Assembly: GCF_004023625.1 (NCBI RefSeq)
Contig: NZ_RPDJ01000007.1
Coordinates: forward strand, 124,001 to 188,000
Direction of reading: 5' to 3'
Origin: Streptomyces cavernae
GTDB taxonomy: Bacteria; Actinomycetota; Actinomycetes; Streptomycetales; Streptomycetaceae
DNA length: 64,000 nucleotides
The translations under genes were made by a program, and so were the position numbers. The first letter of the stretch is position 1; each line of letters opens with the position of its first letter. This document shows positions 42,054 through 53,361 of the stretch, piece by piece. The notes under the pieces are model-generated. The model made no database searches. It had not been told where the DNA came from and saw only the letters and a list, made by a program, of their open reading frames with translations.

Positions 42054-43280
42054 TCAGACGGGCTGCAGCTCCCTCAGCGTCTCGTGCGGATCGAGCACGT
42101 ACTTGCGGCTCGCGCCCTGGTCGAACTCGGCGTAACCGCGCGGTGCGTCGTCGAGGGGGATCGGAGTGGCGTTGACGGCCTTGGCGATGTGCACCTTCTC
42201 GTGCAGGATCGCCTCCATCAGCTGACGGTGGTAGCGCATCACGGGGCACTGGCCCGTGGTGAAGCGATGGCTCTTCGCCCAGCCCAGGCCGAGCCGGACC
42301 TTCAGCGTCCCGGTCTTCGCGTCGTCGTCGACCCCACCGGGGTCCTCGGTGACGTACAGTCCGGGAATGCCGAGGGCGCCGCCCGCGCGCGTGACGGTCA
42401 TGAGCGCGTTGAGGACGGTCGCGGGTGCCTCCTCGGCGTCGGGCTTGTGCGCCCGGGCCTCGAAGCCGACCGCGTCGACGGCGCAGTCCACCTCCGGCTC
42501 GTGCAGGATCTCGGCGATCTGGTCGCCGAGGTCGCCCTGGCTGAGGTCCACGGTCTCGCAGCCGAAGCTACGGGCCTGTTCCAGCCGCTCCTTGTTGAGG
42601 TCTCCGACGATGACCACGGCCGCGCCGATCAGATGCGCCGACGCCGCGGCAGCGAGACCGACGGGTCCCGCCCCGGCGATGTACACCTTCGACCCGACCT
42701 CGGCTCCCGAGCTGTACACACCGTGGAAACCGGTCGGGAAGATGTCGGAGAGCATGGTCAGGTCGAGGAGCTTCTCGCGCGCCTGCGCCGAGTCGGGGAA
42801 CTTCAACAGGTTGAAGTCCGCGTACGGGACCATGACGTACTCGGCCTGGCCTCCGACCCAGCCGCCCATGTCGACGTAGCCGTAAGCGGCTCCGGGGCGG
42901 GAGGGGTTGACGTTCTCACAGATTCCAGTCTTGCGCTCCTTGCAGTTGCGGCACCGGCCGCAGGCGATGTTGAACGGCACGGACACGATGTCACCCTCAT
43001 GGATGAACTCCACATCCGGTCCGCGCTCCACCACCTCTCCGGTGATCTCGTGCCCGAGTACCAGGCCCTCGGGTGCGGTGGTGCGGCCGCGGACCATGTG
43101 CTGGTCGCTGCCGCAGATGTTGGTGGCCAGTGACTTGAGGATCACGCCGTGCGGGACCTTCCGGCCGATGTTCTCCTTGGCGACCCCCGGCCCGTCCTGG
43201 AGTTCCAGCGTCGGATAGTCGGTGGTCTGTACTTCAACCGTGCCCGGCCCCATGTACGCGACTGCCCTGTTTCCGGTCAT
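42054..43280 (-). CDS. fdhA: Glutathione-independent formaldehyde dehydrogenase (zinc MDR)
   Basis: 408 aa. Catalytic zinc ligand in N-I-C-G-S-D-Q-H, structural zinc cysteines CGRCRNCKERKTGIC, and NAD-binding GAGPVGLAAAASA. The length and the GYVDMGGWVGGQAEYV segment fit the Pseudomonas putida FdhA type with tightly bound NAD. It oxidises formaldehyde to formate or dismutates it. Alone on the minus strand, with its own 131-bp upstream gap. Confidence 0.9.
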   Translation of the reverse strand: MTGNRAVAYMGPGTVEVQTTDYPTLELQDGPGVAKENIGRKVPHGVILKSLATNICGSDQHMVRGRTTAPEGLVLGHEITGEVVERGPDVEFIHEGDIVSVPFNIACGRCRNCKERKTGICENVNPSRPGAAYGYVDMGGWVGGQAEYVMVPYADFNLLKFPDSAQAREKLLDLTMLSDIFPTGFHGVYSSGAEVGSKVYIAGAGPVGLAAAASAHLIGAAVVIVGDLNKERLEQARSFGCETVDLSQGDLGDQIAEILHEPEVDCAVDAVGFEARAHKPDAEEAPATVLNALMTVTRAGGALGIPGLYVTEDPGGVDDDAKTGTLKVRLGLGWAKSHRFTTGQCPVMRYHRQLMEAILHEKVHIAKAVNATPIPLDDAPRGYAEFDQGASRKYVLDPHETLRELQPV

Positions 43281-43411
43281 GCATATTCGCCGCCCTTCGG
43301 CTCCGTTGATGGCGGATGCCAGTGGCTGTTCGCACTTTCCACTCTGCTACCGACGTCGCCGTCCGGCTACTGCTGCCGCACCCGATCCTCAACGAGTCGC
43401 GAAATCCCAGG

Positions 43412-43681
43412 TCAGCGGCGGCGCGATGGGGTCCTTCGATCCACCAGCGCGACTCCCAGCGCGGCCAGTCCGATCTGCATGAGCCACTCGATCCAGTCCA
43501 TGCCCCTGGTGTCGGCCACCCCGAAACCCGCCGCGAGCGCCGAGCCGAGCAGGGCCGCCACGATCCCGACGCCGATCGTCGCCAGGATCCCGATCCGCTG
43601 ACGTCCCGGGAGCGCCAGCCGCCCCAGGACGCCGATCACGATGCCGATGAGAACGGCACTGAAAACGCCGGAGATCTCCAT
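43412..43681 (-). CDS. GlsB/YeaQ/YmgE family stress-response membrane protein
   Basis: 89 aa with about three hydrophobic helices and the G-V-L-G-R-L-A-L-P-G turn of the transglycosylase-associated/GlsB family. Linked with general stress; mechanism unknown. Start at ATG 43681 after AGGGAG. Confidence 0.8.
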   Translation of the reverse strand: MEISGVFSAVLIGIVIGVLGRLALPGRQRIGILATIGVGIVAALLGSALAAGFGVADTRGMDWIEWLMQIGLAALGVALVDRRTPSRRR

Positions 43682-43878
43682 GTCGTCCGACTCCCTCTGC
43701 CTCCGGCGCCGGCCCGGCACACCCATCCGCGCGACGGGTCTCCCACGCGCCCCCATCCGAGGCCTCTACGGGTCCCCTTCCCCGTCGGGCCGCCGCCAGT
43801 CCGCGCCGTGGCTGCCCGGGCGGAGCGCTCTCGGCGGCGAACGCCGGCGCATGCGCACGCCCGAGCCCCCCGCCGCGG

Positions 43879-45186
43879 TCACTTCCCGCCCGCGTCCGCC
43901 GTATCCCGCCCCCGTGCTTCGCGTGTGAACAACGCGAGCGCCCCGAGAGGCACCAGCAGGCACACCGCCACCGCGTTCAGCCAGCCATACCCCGCACCCG
44001 CCATCACGAGCCCGGCCGCCGCCCCGCCGGCGCCCGCAGCCGTGTTCATGGTCAGATCCGACAGGCCCTGCGCGGCCGCCCGCGCGGCCTGCGGAACGGA
44101 GTCCGTGAGCAGCGCCGAGCCGGAGACCAGCGCGGACGACCAGCCGAGCCCCAGCACGAAGAGCCCGGCCGCGGTCTGGCCCGGACGGCCGCCGGCGGTC
44201 CCCGCGAGCGCGGCGGCACACGCCAGCAACCCCACCGCGAGTCCGATCCCGGAAAGACGGCCGAGCCGGTCGGCCAGCCGCCCCATGATCGGTGAGAAGG
44301 CGTACATGCCCGCGATGTGCCCGCTGATGACCAGCCCGATCAGATCGATGCTCGCCCCGTGGTGGCCCAGTTCGACGGGTGTCATCGACATGACGGAGAC
44401 CATCGCGGTGTGCGCGACGGCCACGGTCAGCAGCGCAAGCCGGGCGCGCGGCGAGGCCGCGACGGCTCTCAGGCCCGCCCGTATGGAACGTGCCTCGGCG
44501 GTCCGCTCCTCGGCGGGTGCGAGCGCCCGCGCGGTCAGCAGCGGATCCGGTCGCAGCAGTACGGCCACGAGCAGTGCCGACAGCAGGAAGACGCCCGCCG
44601 CCCACAGAAAGGGACCCGCCGTTTCCGGAATCCCGAGCCCGGAGACGCTGCGTCCCGCCGGCGCCGCGATGTTGGGCCCCAGCACCGCGCCGAGGGTGGT
44701 GGCCCACACGACGTTGGAGATGGCCCGCGCCCGCCGCTGCGGCTCCGCCAGGTCCGCCGCCGCGAACCGCGCCTGCAGATTCGCCGACGAGGCCGCTCCG
44801 AACCCCGCCATCCCGAGCAGCAGCAGCGGAAAGCTCCCCACTGCGGACGCGACCACCACGACAGCCGCTCCCAGCGCACCGATGAGATACGCCAGGACCA
44901 GCCCGGGGCGCCGCCCGCGCGCGGTCATCAGTGCCGCCAGCGGAACGGAGAGGACCGCCGTTCCGGCGACGGTCGCCGTGGGCGCGAGCCCCGCCAGCGA
45001 CTCCGTACCGCTGACCTCCTCGGCCAGTACGACGGCGAGCGCGATCCCGGTGGCGACCCCCAGCCCGCCGAGGATCTGACTGGCGATCAGCACGGCGGAC
45101 GTCCGGCGCCGCAGGGCGGGTAGCGAGGCCGCGTCGACGGCCCCGGCGGCCGGCCGCTCGACCGCGGTCACCGGGCATCCCGGCAC
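43879..45186 (-). CDS. MFS transporter
   Basis: 435 aa with 12 transmembrane helices. The conserved loop after TM2 (LAALMTARGRRPGL) and the matching loop after TM8 (MGRLADRLGRLSGIG) place it in the major facilitator drug-exporter group. Substrate unknown. An in-frame GTG at 45171 could be the start. Confidence 0.85.
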   Translation of the reverse strand: MPGCPVTAVERPAAGAVDAASLPALRRRTSAVLIASQILGGLGVATGIALAVVLAEEVSGTESLAGLAPTATVAGTAVLSVPLAALMTARGRRPGLVLAYLIGALGAAVVVVASAVGSFPLLLLGMAGFGAASSANLQARFAAADLAEPQRRARAISNVVWATTLGAVLGPNIAAPAGRSVSGLGIPETAGPFLWAAGVFLLSALLVAVLLRPDPLLTARALAPAEERTAEARSIRAGLRAVAASPRARLALLTVAVAHTAMVSVMSMTPVELGHHGASIDLIGLVISGHIAGMYAFSPIMGRLADRLGRLSGIGLAVGLLACAAALAGTAGGRPGQTAAGLFVLGLGWSSALVSGSALLTDSVPQAARAAAQGLSDLTMNTAAGAGGAAAGLVMAGAGYGWLNAVAVCLLVPLGALALFTREARGRDTADAGGK

Positions 45187-45324
45187 GGACGGGACGGGCG
45201 ACGCGTCCGGCTGCGCGGCTGGCGTGGGTGGACGAGGAAACGGGTGTACGAGGACGTGGTCACCGGCGCAGTGTCGCAGCCGCCACCGACAGCGGGACAG
45301 GGCTTTTTCCAGCAGCAGACGGCT

Positions 45325-45879
45325 TCAGAACAGCGGCTCCGGCAGCACCCCCTCCAGAGCGAGCAGCCTCCGCTTGGTCTCCAGCCCCCCGCCGAACCCG
45401 CCGATGCCCCCGTCGCTCTCCACCACCCGGTGGCACGGCACGACCACGGGCAGCGGGTTGGAACCCATGGCCGTCCCCACGGCCTGTGCCGCACCGGGCT
45501 GTCCGACCCGGCCGGCCAGATCGCCGTAACCCACGACGGATCCGTACGGGACCCCGGACGCCAGCTCGCGCAGCACCTGGCGGTTGAAGCCGGTGATCAG
45601 GGTCCAGTCCAGCGGCAGCTCGAAGTCGCGGCGCTCGCCCGCGAAGTACTCCGCCACCTGGCGTATCGCGTCCGCCAGCAGCGGCGAGCGCGGTGCCTCG
45701 ACCGGCTCGCCGCCGAGCCGGGAGGCGAGCCGGTCCAGTGCCTTGTCGCGGACCGCGTCCGTGGCGTGGAAGACGACGTTCACCAGGCCCTCGTCCGTCG
45801 CGGCCAGCAGCAGCGGACCGATGCCGCTGTCGACGACGGTCCACACGACCTGCTGTTCGTACTGCGCGTGGCTGTCCAT
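45325..45879 (-). CDS. ogt: Methylated-DNA-protein cysteine methyltransferase
   Basis: 184 aa. The suicide-acceptor motif is P-C-H-R-V-V, preceded by the helix-turn-helix with S-V-V-G-Y-G-D-L-A and the Arg finger region. It repairs O6-alkylguanine by transferring the alkyl group to its own Cys. An exact PafBC-type damage promoter lies 8-30 bp upstream and predicts a leaderless mRNA starting at the ATG. Confidence 0.93.
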   Translation of the reverse strand: MDSHAQYEQQVVWTVVDSGIGPLLLAATDEGLVNVVFHATDAVRDKALDRLASRLGGEPVEAPRSPLLADAIRQVAEYFAGERRDFELPLDWTLITGFNRQVLRELASGVPYGSVVGYGDLAGRVGQPGAAQAVGTAMGSNPLPVVVPCHRVVESDGGIGGFGGGLETKRRLLALEGVLPEPLF

Positions 45880-45886
45880 GGGCCCA

Positions 45887-45909
45887 CCGTACGGCGCACC
45901 ACTGACAAC
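45887..45909 (-). promoter_or_regulatory. PafBC-type DNA-damage promoter of ogt
   Basis: On the minus strand: TTGTCAGTG (45909-45901), 8-bp spacer, TACGGT (45892-45887). It matches TTGTCAGTG-N8-TAnnnT exactly, with the -10 ending 7 bp before the ATG. Confidence 0.85.
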
Positions 45910-45957
45910 GCCCTTGGCGCGGAGCGTTTCGGCCCGGTCCGTGCCCGGTGCCTAGGA

Positions 45958-46827
45958 TCAGCCGTCCAGCGCGGCCTCGACGACGTCGGGGAAGTTGGTG
46001 ATGATCCCGTCCACGCGGAAGCCGGCCACGCGCCGGGCTCCCGGCGCGTCGTTGACGGTCCACGTGAAGATCTCCAACGGTGCGCCGTGCGGCCCCTGGA
46101 AGGAGTGGAGGGTGCTCACGTAGTCACCGGTGATCGAACGGTGCGAGGCGTTGATCTGATCGGCGAACTCGCTGTACGCGGGCAGCTCCGCGGCCGAGGG
46201 TGTCCCGAGGAAGCCCGTCTTCACCTCGGGCCGCAGCACGTGCACCGCCCGCACACTGGCCGCGCTGAAGCTCTGCACGACCAGCCGGTCGCGCACATGG
46301 TCCGGCGCCAGCCACCCCGCCCTGTCGAGCAGCTTGAGGGTCTGGTGTTCGATGCCCGGGTAGAGTCGCGGGTTCTTGATCTCCAGAACCAGTTTCTGAC
46401 CGTGGTGCGAGACACGGCGCATGTACTGCTCCAGCGTCGGTACGTGTTCGCCCGCGTACGCGGCGCCGAACCAGCTCCCCGCGTCCAGCCGGGCGATCTC
46501 CGCCGCGGTGAAGTCCCGGACTCTCCAGGGGGCGCGATCGGGATACAGCTCCTCCACATCGGTCGTGCGCTTCAGGGTCTCGTCGTGGATCACCACGAGC
46601 GTGCCGTCCTTGGTGCGCTGGACGTCGTTCTCGACCCAGTCGAAGCCGAGGCCGGCGGCCTTGTCGACGGCGGCGAGAGTGTTCTCGGGGGCGTAGGCGG
46701 AGGCGCCGCGGTGGGCGATGACCAGAGGTCTGGCGATCTCGGCGGCCCGCGCGGGTGCGGTCGGACAGCCGCTCGCGGCGATGGCGAGAAGCGCGGTGGT
46801 GGTGGCAGCTGCCGCGCGCGCGTACAT
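45958..46827 (-). CDS. Secreted glycerophosphodiester phosphodiesterase
   Basis: 289 aa. A signal peptide (residues 1-28) carries a weak lipobox-like A-S-G-C. The GDPD TIM barrel follows: I-A-H-R-G-A-S with A-P-E-N-T, W-V-E-N-D-V-Q then H-D-E-T (catalytic His/Glu/Asp set). It hydrolyses glycerophosphodiesters to glycerol 3-phosphate and an alcohol outside the membrane. CAGGAG precedes the ATG. Confidence 0.9.
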   Translation of the reverse strand: MYARAAAATTTALLAIAASGCPTAPARAAEIARPLVIAHRGASAYAPENTLAAVDKAAGLGFDWVENDVQRTKDGTLVVIHDETLKRTTDVEELYPDRAPWRVRDFTAAEIARLDAGSWFGAAYAGEHVPTLEQYMRRVSHHGQKLVLEIKNPRLYPGIEHQTLKLLDRAGWLAPDHVRDRLVVQSFSAASVRAVHVLRPEVKTGFLGTPSAAELPAYSEFADQINASHRSITGDYVSTLHSFQGPHGAPLEIFTWTVNDAPGARRVAGFRVDGIITNFPDVVEAALDG

Positions 46828-47106
46828 GCGTGCTCCTGACGTCGTGCGGTCACAGACGGTCTCAGGGTGACAGCAGAGGGTCACGAGTCATGGCAGCGTG
46901 TGCCCACAAAATGAACGGAGTTGTCCAAGGACACTCACCAACACCGCACAGGTGGGTCAAGGACGTGATTCTTTGCCGGAAAGTCGTTCGAGCAATCCAT
47001 CCGGGGACATACTCTCTGCCTCAACCCTCGCTGCTCACGCGGCCCATGGGGGCTGGGGGCAAACCAGAAAATTCCGGGACGCAACAGGGCGGGAGGGTAG
47101 CCGCGT

Positions 47107-47973
47107 ATGCAGGGCACGGTCGACGGCTTCAGCTATGGACTCGTCACCCCGGTGGTGGCGTATCTCATGGCCTGCCTCGGTGGAGCGCTCGGTCTGCGCT
47201 GCACCACCAGGTCGCAGCTGGCCCGCCGTTCGAGACGGTCGGGCTGGCTCGCGCTGGGCGCCGCGGCGATCGGCTCCGGCATCTGGACCATGCACTTCAT
47301 CGCGATGATGGGATTCTCCGTCAGGGAAACCCCCGTGCACTACGACAAGATGATGACCTTCGCGTCTCTCGCGGTTGCGATCCTGATGGTCGGCATCGGG
47401 ATCTTCATCGTCGGCCACCGCGGCGCGACCGGAACGGCCCTCTTCACCGCGGGAGCCATCACGGGGCTGGGCATCGCCTCGATGCACTACCTGGGCATGG
47501 CCGGCATGCGGCTCAACGGAAAGCTCGAGTACAACACCTTCACGGTCTCCGCCTCGGTGGTGATCGCCGTCGTCGCGGCGACCACGGCCCTGTGGGCCGC
47601 GGGCCAGGTGCGCGGCTTCCTGTGGAGCGTCGGCGCCAGCCTCGTCATGGGTCTCGCCGTCAGCGGTATGCATTACACGGGGATGGCCGCCCTGAGCGTC
47701 CATCTCCACAGCACCGTCGACACCCCGACCGGCGACTCACCCGCCACCCTGCTCGCGCCCTTGATGATCGGCCCCCTGGCGTTCCTGATCCTCGCCGGCT
47801 TCGTGGTGATGGTCGACCCGATGATGGTCACGGGCGGGAGCGACCACAGGCGGCGCGCGGAGAAGCGTCCCGGAGTCGCCGCGCACACGGTCCCCGACCC
47901 GGGTCTGAGGCCTCCGCACCGCACGGGCCAGCCGTCCCGCGCCCACCGCTCGCGGACGCCCCAGAACTGGTAG
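47107..47973 (+). CDS. MHYT-domain sensor membrane protein
   Basis: 288 aa with seven transmembrane helices and three MHYT-type repeats: W-T-M-H-F-I, S-M-H-Y-L-G and G-M-H-Y-T-G. MHYT domains are proposed copper-binding sensors of O2, CO or NO. There is no fused output domain; the basic Pro-rich tail (about 240-288) is cytosolic. GGGAGG at 47091-47096. The divergent partner is the GDPD gene. Confidence 0.9.
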   Translation: MQGTVDGFSYGLVTPVVAYLMACLGGALGLRCTTRSQLARRSRRSGWLALGAAAIGSGIWTMHFIAMMGFSVRETPVHYDKMMTFASLAVAILMVGIGIFIVGHRGATGTALFTAGAITGLGIASMHYLGMAGMRLNGKLEYNTFTVSASVVIAVVAATTALWAAGQVRGFLWSVGASLVMGLAVSGMHYTGMAALSVHLHSTVDTPTGDSPATLLAPLMIGPLAFLILAGFVVMVDPMMVTGGSDHRRRAEKRPGVAAHTVPDPGLRPPHRTGQPSRAHRSRTPQNW

Positions 47974-47982
47974 CCGGCCCCG

Positions 47983-48005
47983 TTGTCAGTGCCGGGTCGT
48001 ACCGT
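47983..48005 (+). promoter_or_regulatory. PafBC-type DNA-damage promoter of uvrB
   Basis: TTGTCAGTG (47983-47991), 8-bp spacer, TACCGT (48000-48005): an exact match to TTGTCAGTG-N8-TAnnnT. The -10 ends 7 bp before the uvrB ATG at 48013, so transcription should begin at or next to the start codon. Confidence 0.88.
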
Positions 48006-48012
48006 GGATGAC

Positions 48013-50157
<2,145 letters not shown>

Positions 50158-50177
50158 GGGACGGCGTTCCAGCGGCG

Positions 50178-50207
50178 CCGTCGCCCCCGTGCGGGTCGTC
50201 CGTGCGG
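50178..50207 (+). terminator. Hairpin after uvrB
   Basis: GCCCCCGTGCGG and CCGTGCGGGGGC form a stem with a two-base internal mismatch, about 20 bp after the uvrB stop. Confidence 0.6.
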
Positions 50208-50309
50208 GGGCCACCGCGGGTCGGAGGCCCTGGCAGGGAGGGCCGGGGAGTCACCGTCCAGACGCGGTGTGTTGCAAGACCGACACAAAGTGCGAACCAG
50301 GGTTCGGCA

Positions 50310-50332
50310 CCGTCAGTGCCCCTGCGTAGGGT
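50310..50332 (+). promoter_or_regulatory. PafBC-like promoter of terD
   Basis: CCGTCAGTG (50310-50318), 8-bp spacer, TAGGGT (50327-50332). Seven of nine bases of the upstream element and the complete -10 agree with TTGTCAGTG-N8-TAnnnT. The terD start lies 55 bp downstream. Confidence 0.65.
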
Positions 50333-50387
50333 TCTGAGCAACCGCACGTTCTGCGGCAACAGGGGACGGTTCGAGAGGGGATCGCGC

Positions 50388-50966
50388 GTGACGGTCAACA
50401 TGACCAAGGGTCAGGCCATCAGTCTGCAGAAGAACGACGGAGGCGCCCTGACCGCGGTGCGCATGGGACTCGGCTGGCAGGCGGCCCCGCGGCGCGGCCT
50501 GTTCGGCTCGCGCACCCGCGAGATCGACCTCGACGCCTCCGCGGTGCTCTTCGCGGACAAGCAGCCGGTCGACGTGGTGTTCTTCCGCCACCTCGTCAGC
50601 GACGACGGCTCCGTACGGCACACCGGGGACAACCTCGTCGGCGGTGTGGGCCAGGGCGGCGACGACGAGGCGATCCTCGTCGACCTCTCCCGCGTGCCGG
50701 TCCACATCGACCAGATCGTCTTCACCGTGAACTCCTTCACGGGCCAGACGTTCCAGGAGGTGCAGAACGCCTTCTGCCGCCTGGTCGACGAGACCAACGG
50801 CCAGGAGCTGGCGCGCTACACGCTGGACGGCGGCGGCAACTACACCGCCCAGATCATGGCGAAGGTGCACCGTTCGGGAGGCGGCTGGCAGATGACGGCC
50901 CTCGGAACCCCGGCCAATGGCCGCACCTTCCAGGACCTGATGCCGGCGATGCTGCCGCACCTGTAG
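50388..50966 (+). CDS. terD: TerD family stress protein
   Basis: 192 aa. TerD fold with two Ca-binding acidic clusters: EIDLDASAVLF and GGDDEAILVDLSRVP. TerD proteins associate with TerC membrane proteins in tellurite/phage/stress-response complexes, and are abundant in Streptomyces. The GTG start has GAGAGGGG upstream. First gene of a terD, terD-fusion, terC series on the plus strand. Confidence 0.93.
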   Translation: MTVNMTKGQAISLQKNDGGALTAVRMGLGWQAAPRRGLFGSRTREIDLDASAVLFADKQPVDVVFFRHLVSDDGSVRHTGDNLVGGVGQGGDDEAILVDLSRVPVHIDQIVFTVNSFTGQTFQEVQNAFCRLVDETNGQELARYTLDGGGNYTAQIMAKVHRSGGGWQMTALGTPANGRTFQDLMPAMLPHL

Positions 50967-51014
50967 GCGCACCGGCACCGAACACAGGGACATCGACACA
51001 GGGGGACAGAGGCG

Positions 51015-53069
51015 ATGACGGCCGAGCTGGTCCGGGGGCAGAACCATCCGCTTCCCCAGGCCCGTCTGGAGATCCGGGTTTCGGCCGGCACGCCGATCGT
51101 GGCCGGCGCCACGCTCGGCGACGAGCGCGGCCAAGTGCACGGCGTCGAATGGGTGGCCCACCCGGGCGCACCCTCGCTGCCCGGCCTCGAGGTCTCCAAG
51201 CAGGCCGCCGCCGACCACCGCCTGGCGGTCGACCTCGACGCCCTGCCGCAGGCCGTGCACCGGGTGAGCGTGCTGCTGGCCCTGCCGGTCGGTGTGGGCG
51301 GCGGTCCGGTGCGGTTCGGCGCGCACGCCGCCCCCTTCGTCGCGGTCACCGGACTCGACGGCTCCGAGGTCGCCAGCTACACCATCACCGGCCTGGAGTC
51401 CGAGTCCGCCGTCGTCGCCCTGGAGCTCTACCGCAGGCAGGGTGCCTGGAAGGTGCGCGCCGTCGGCCAGGGGTACGCGGGCGGCCTCGCGGCCATGCTC
51501 ACCGACCAGGGCCTCGCCCAGGCGCAGCAGTTCGCGAGCACGATCAACGAAGCGGTGGCCCAGGGCATGGCCCGTTCCGTGGCGGCACCTCCGCCGCGTA
51601 CTCCGGAGTCGGACCGCGCACGGCACGCCGGCGCACAGGGCGCCTCGGGGCACGCCGTGCCACAGGCGGGATACCCCGGCGGCCAAGGAGCACCTCAAGG
51701 CGGCTACCCAGCGGGAACGGGCCCCCAGATGGGCCTGCCGGGCGCCCCCGGGCAGGGAGCCGGCCAGGGAGCCCCGCAGCCCGGCTACCCGGGAGGGCAC
51801 CCGGCATCCGACCCGGGCGCCGTCAGCCCGCCGCCCGTGCCCGGCGGCGGCATCAACTACAGCCACCCCGGCCGGCAGACCGCGGCCCCTCCGCCGCCCC
51901 CGCCGACCGCGCCCCCGGCCCAGCCCGGACAGCCCGCCCAGCCCGTGGCGGGCGACGCGACCGGCTGGTCCATGGAGGAGCGGCTCTACAACCAGGTGTG
52001 GGGCATGTTCGAGGACCTCGCCCGCACCACGGCCGCGTATCGCAGCGCGGTGGACTTCGCCGAGTCCCGTATGGAGCAGGAGCTCGACAAGATCCTCTCC
52101 GACCCGCGCAGCCGGATCGGCGGCCAGGGAGACGCCGCCCGCGAGGCGGCCCGCGCCAAGCGGACCCAACTCGTCGACCAGGCCCGGGCGGCCCTCGACC
52201 GAGACCTCGCGCAGCTCACCGCCGAGGCCGATGTCGTGGAGCCCGCGCTGCCGCCGGCCTTCGCGAGCTGGGACAACCCGGTCTGGCACGCCTACCGGGT
52301 CCCGATGGAGATACCGATGGCGTTGCGCCTGGGCGATCTACGGCTGCCCGAGAGCGGTGGGCTGAGCATCCCGATGCTGGTGCGGCTCCCGCTGGAACGG
52401 GGTCTGTGGATCGACAGCGGGCGCTCGGGTTCCACGGACGCCGTGCTCGTCGACTCGGACGAAACACGCCGACTGGCCATGACCACCGCAGTGGCGCACG
52501 CGGCGCGGCTCCTCGCGGTCTACCCGGCGGGCGAGTTCACGGTGCACGTCATCGACCCGGCGGGCTCGGGTGCGGACGCGCTGGCGCCGCTGGTGCGGTC
52601 CGGGGTGCTGGCCGGTCCGCCCGCCGCGGGGGCGGCGGGCGTCACGGACGTGCTGGCCCGGCTCACCCAGCGTGTCGACCTGGTGCAGATGGCGGTCCGC
52701 GGGGGCGCGGCCGACTCGCTGCCGCCGGGTTTCGACACGTCCGAACAACTGCTGATCGTCAATGACTTCCCGCACGGCTTCGACGACCGCGCGGTGACCC
52801 AGCTGCGCTATCTCGCGGACGAGGGCCCCGCCGTCGGCGTGCATCTGATGATGGTCGCCGACCGAGAGGAAGCCTCCGCGTACGGGCCGTTGCTCGACCC
52901 GCTGTGGCGTTCGCTCCTGCGACTCACCCCGCTTCCCGACGATCACCTCGCCGACCCCTGGGTGGGTCATGCCTGGACGTATCAGCCGTCGCTCGTGCCG
53001 GCCGGCAGCGAGGTGCTGCAGCTGGTGCTCACCCGGGTCGCCGAGGCCCGGCGGCCCTGGAACCACTGA
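51015..53069 (+). CDS. TerD-family protein fused to a degenerate FtsK/HerA-like domain
   Basis: 684 aa. The N-terminal TerD-like domain is residues 10-170; a Pro/Gly/Gln-rich flexible linker runs 195-300, a helical coiled-coil segment 310-400, and a C-terminal P-loop-ATPase-like domain 430-680. In that last domain DSGRSGSTDAV sits where Walker A should be but has no GKS/T; LLIVNDFPHGF resembles the Walker B strand. Such TerD-FtsK-like fusions are described in Ter stress networks. ATP hydrolysis is doubtful. 48 bp after terD; probably one operon. Confidence 0.85.
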   Translation: MTAELVRGQNHPLPQARLEIRVSAGTPIVAGATLGDERGQVHGVEWVAHPGAPSLPGLEVSKQAAADHRLAVDLDALPQAVHRVSVLLALPVGVGGGPVRFGAHAAPFVAVTGLDGSEVASYTITGLESESAVVALELYRRQGAWKVRAVGQGYAGGLAAMLTDQGLAQAQQFASTINEAVAQGMARSVAAPPPRTPESDRARHAGAQGASGHAVPQAGYPGGQGAPQGGYPAGTGPQMGLPGAPGQGAGQGAPQPGYPGGHPASDPGAVSPPPVPGGGINYSHPGRQTAAPPPPPPTAPPAQPGQPAQPVAGDATGWSMEERLYNQVWGMFEDLARTTAAYRSAVDFAESRMEQELDKILSDPRSRIGGQGDAAREAARAKRTQLVDQARAALDRDLAQLTAEADVVEPALPPAFASWDNPVWHAYRVPMEIPMALRLGDLRLPESGGLSIPMLVRLPLERGLWIDSGRSGSTDAVLVDSDETRRLAMTTAVAHAARLLAVYPAGEFTVHVIDPAGSGADALAPLVRSGVLAGPPAAGAAGVTDVLARLTQRVDLVQMAVRGGAADSLPPGFDTSEQLLIVNDFPHGFDDRAVTQLRYLADEGPAVGVHLMMVADREEASAYGPLLDPLWRSLLRLTPLPDDHLADPWVGHAWTYQPSLVPAGSEVLQLVLTRVAEARRPWNH

Positions 53070-53150
53070 CCCACGGCGGTCGGCAACCTCTCCACCAAGA
53101 CCTTGCAAAGTGCTCTGAGCTGGCAATTTGGAGCTTCTTTTACCTAAACC

Positions 53151-53180
53151 TTTACCATTCCTTGGTGATTGGGGTACTGT
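53151..53180 (+). promoter_or_regulatory. Probable terC promoter
   Basis: TTTACC (53151-53156), 18-bp spacer, TACTGT (53175-53180), within an AT-richer island, just upstream of the riboswitch candidate. Confidence 0.5.
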
Positions 53181-53188
53181 CTTTCTCA

Positions 53189-53315
53189 CGGAGGGGAGTA
53201 CTCCTACGTGTTGCGGCGCACCCGTCAATACGGATCCGGCTGGATCCCGGGGCGTCGGCCCGAGGACACCGGGCGCATTCCGCGCCCCGGCCGTCCCGGG
53301 TGGAAGAGACCTCCG
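53189..53315 (+). ncRNA. Candidate yybP-ykoY (Mn2+) riboswitch of terC
   Basis: CGGAGG (53189-53194) pairs with CCTCCG (53310-53315) as a P1 helix. Right inside it is GGGGAGTA (53193-53200), the hallmark loop of yybP-ykoY RNAs, and GAAGAGA lies before the 3' strand. Several GC-rich hairpins lie between. This RNA class is known upstream of TerC/Alx and MntP-type genes and senses Mn2+. The location, 47 nt before terC, fits. The rest of the 53070-53361 gap has no gene. Confidence 0.7.
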
Positions 53316-53361
53316 GTGGCGACGACGCTGACATTTGCCGTTACGTACTGCCGGAGGCGCA

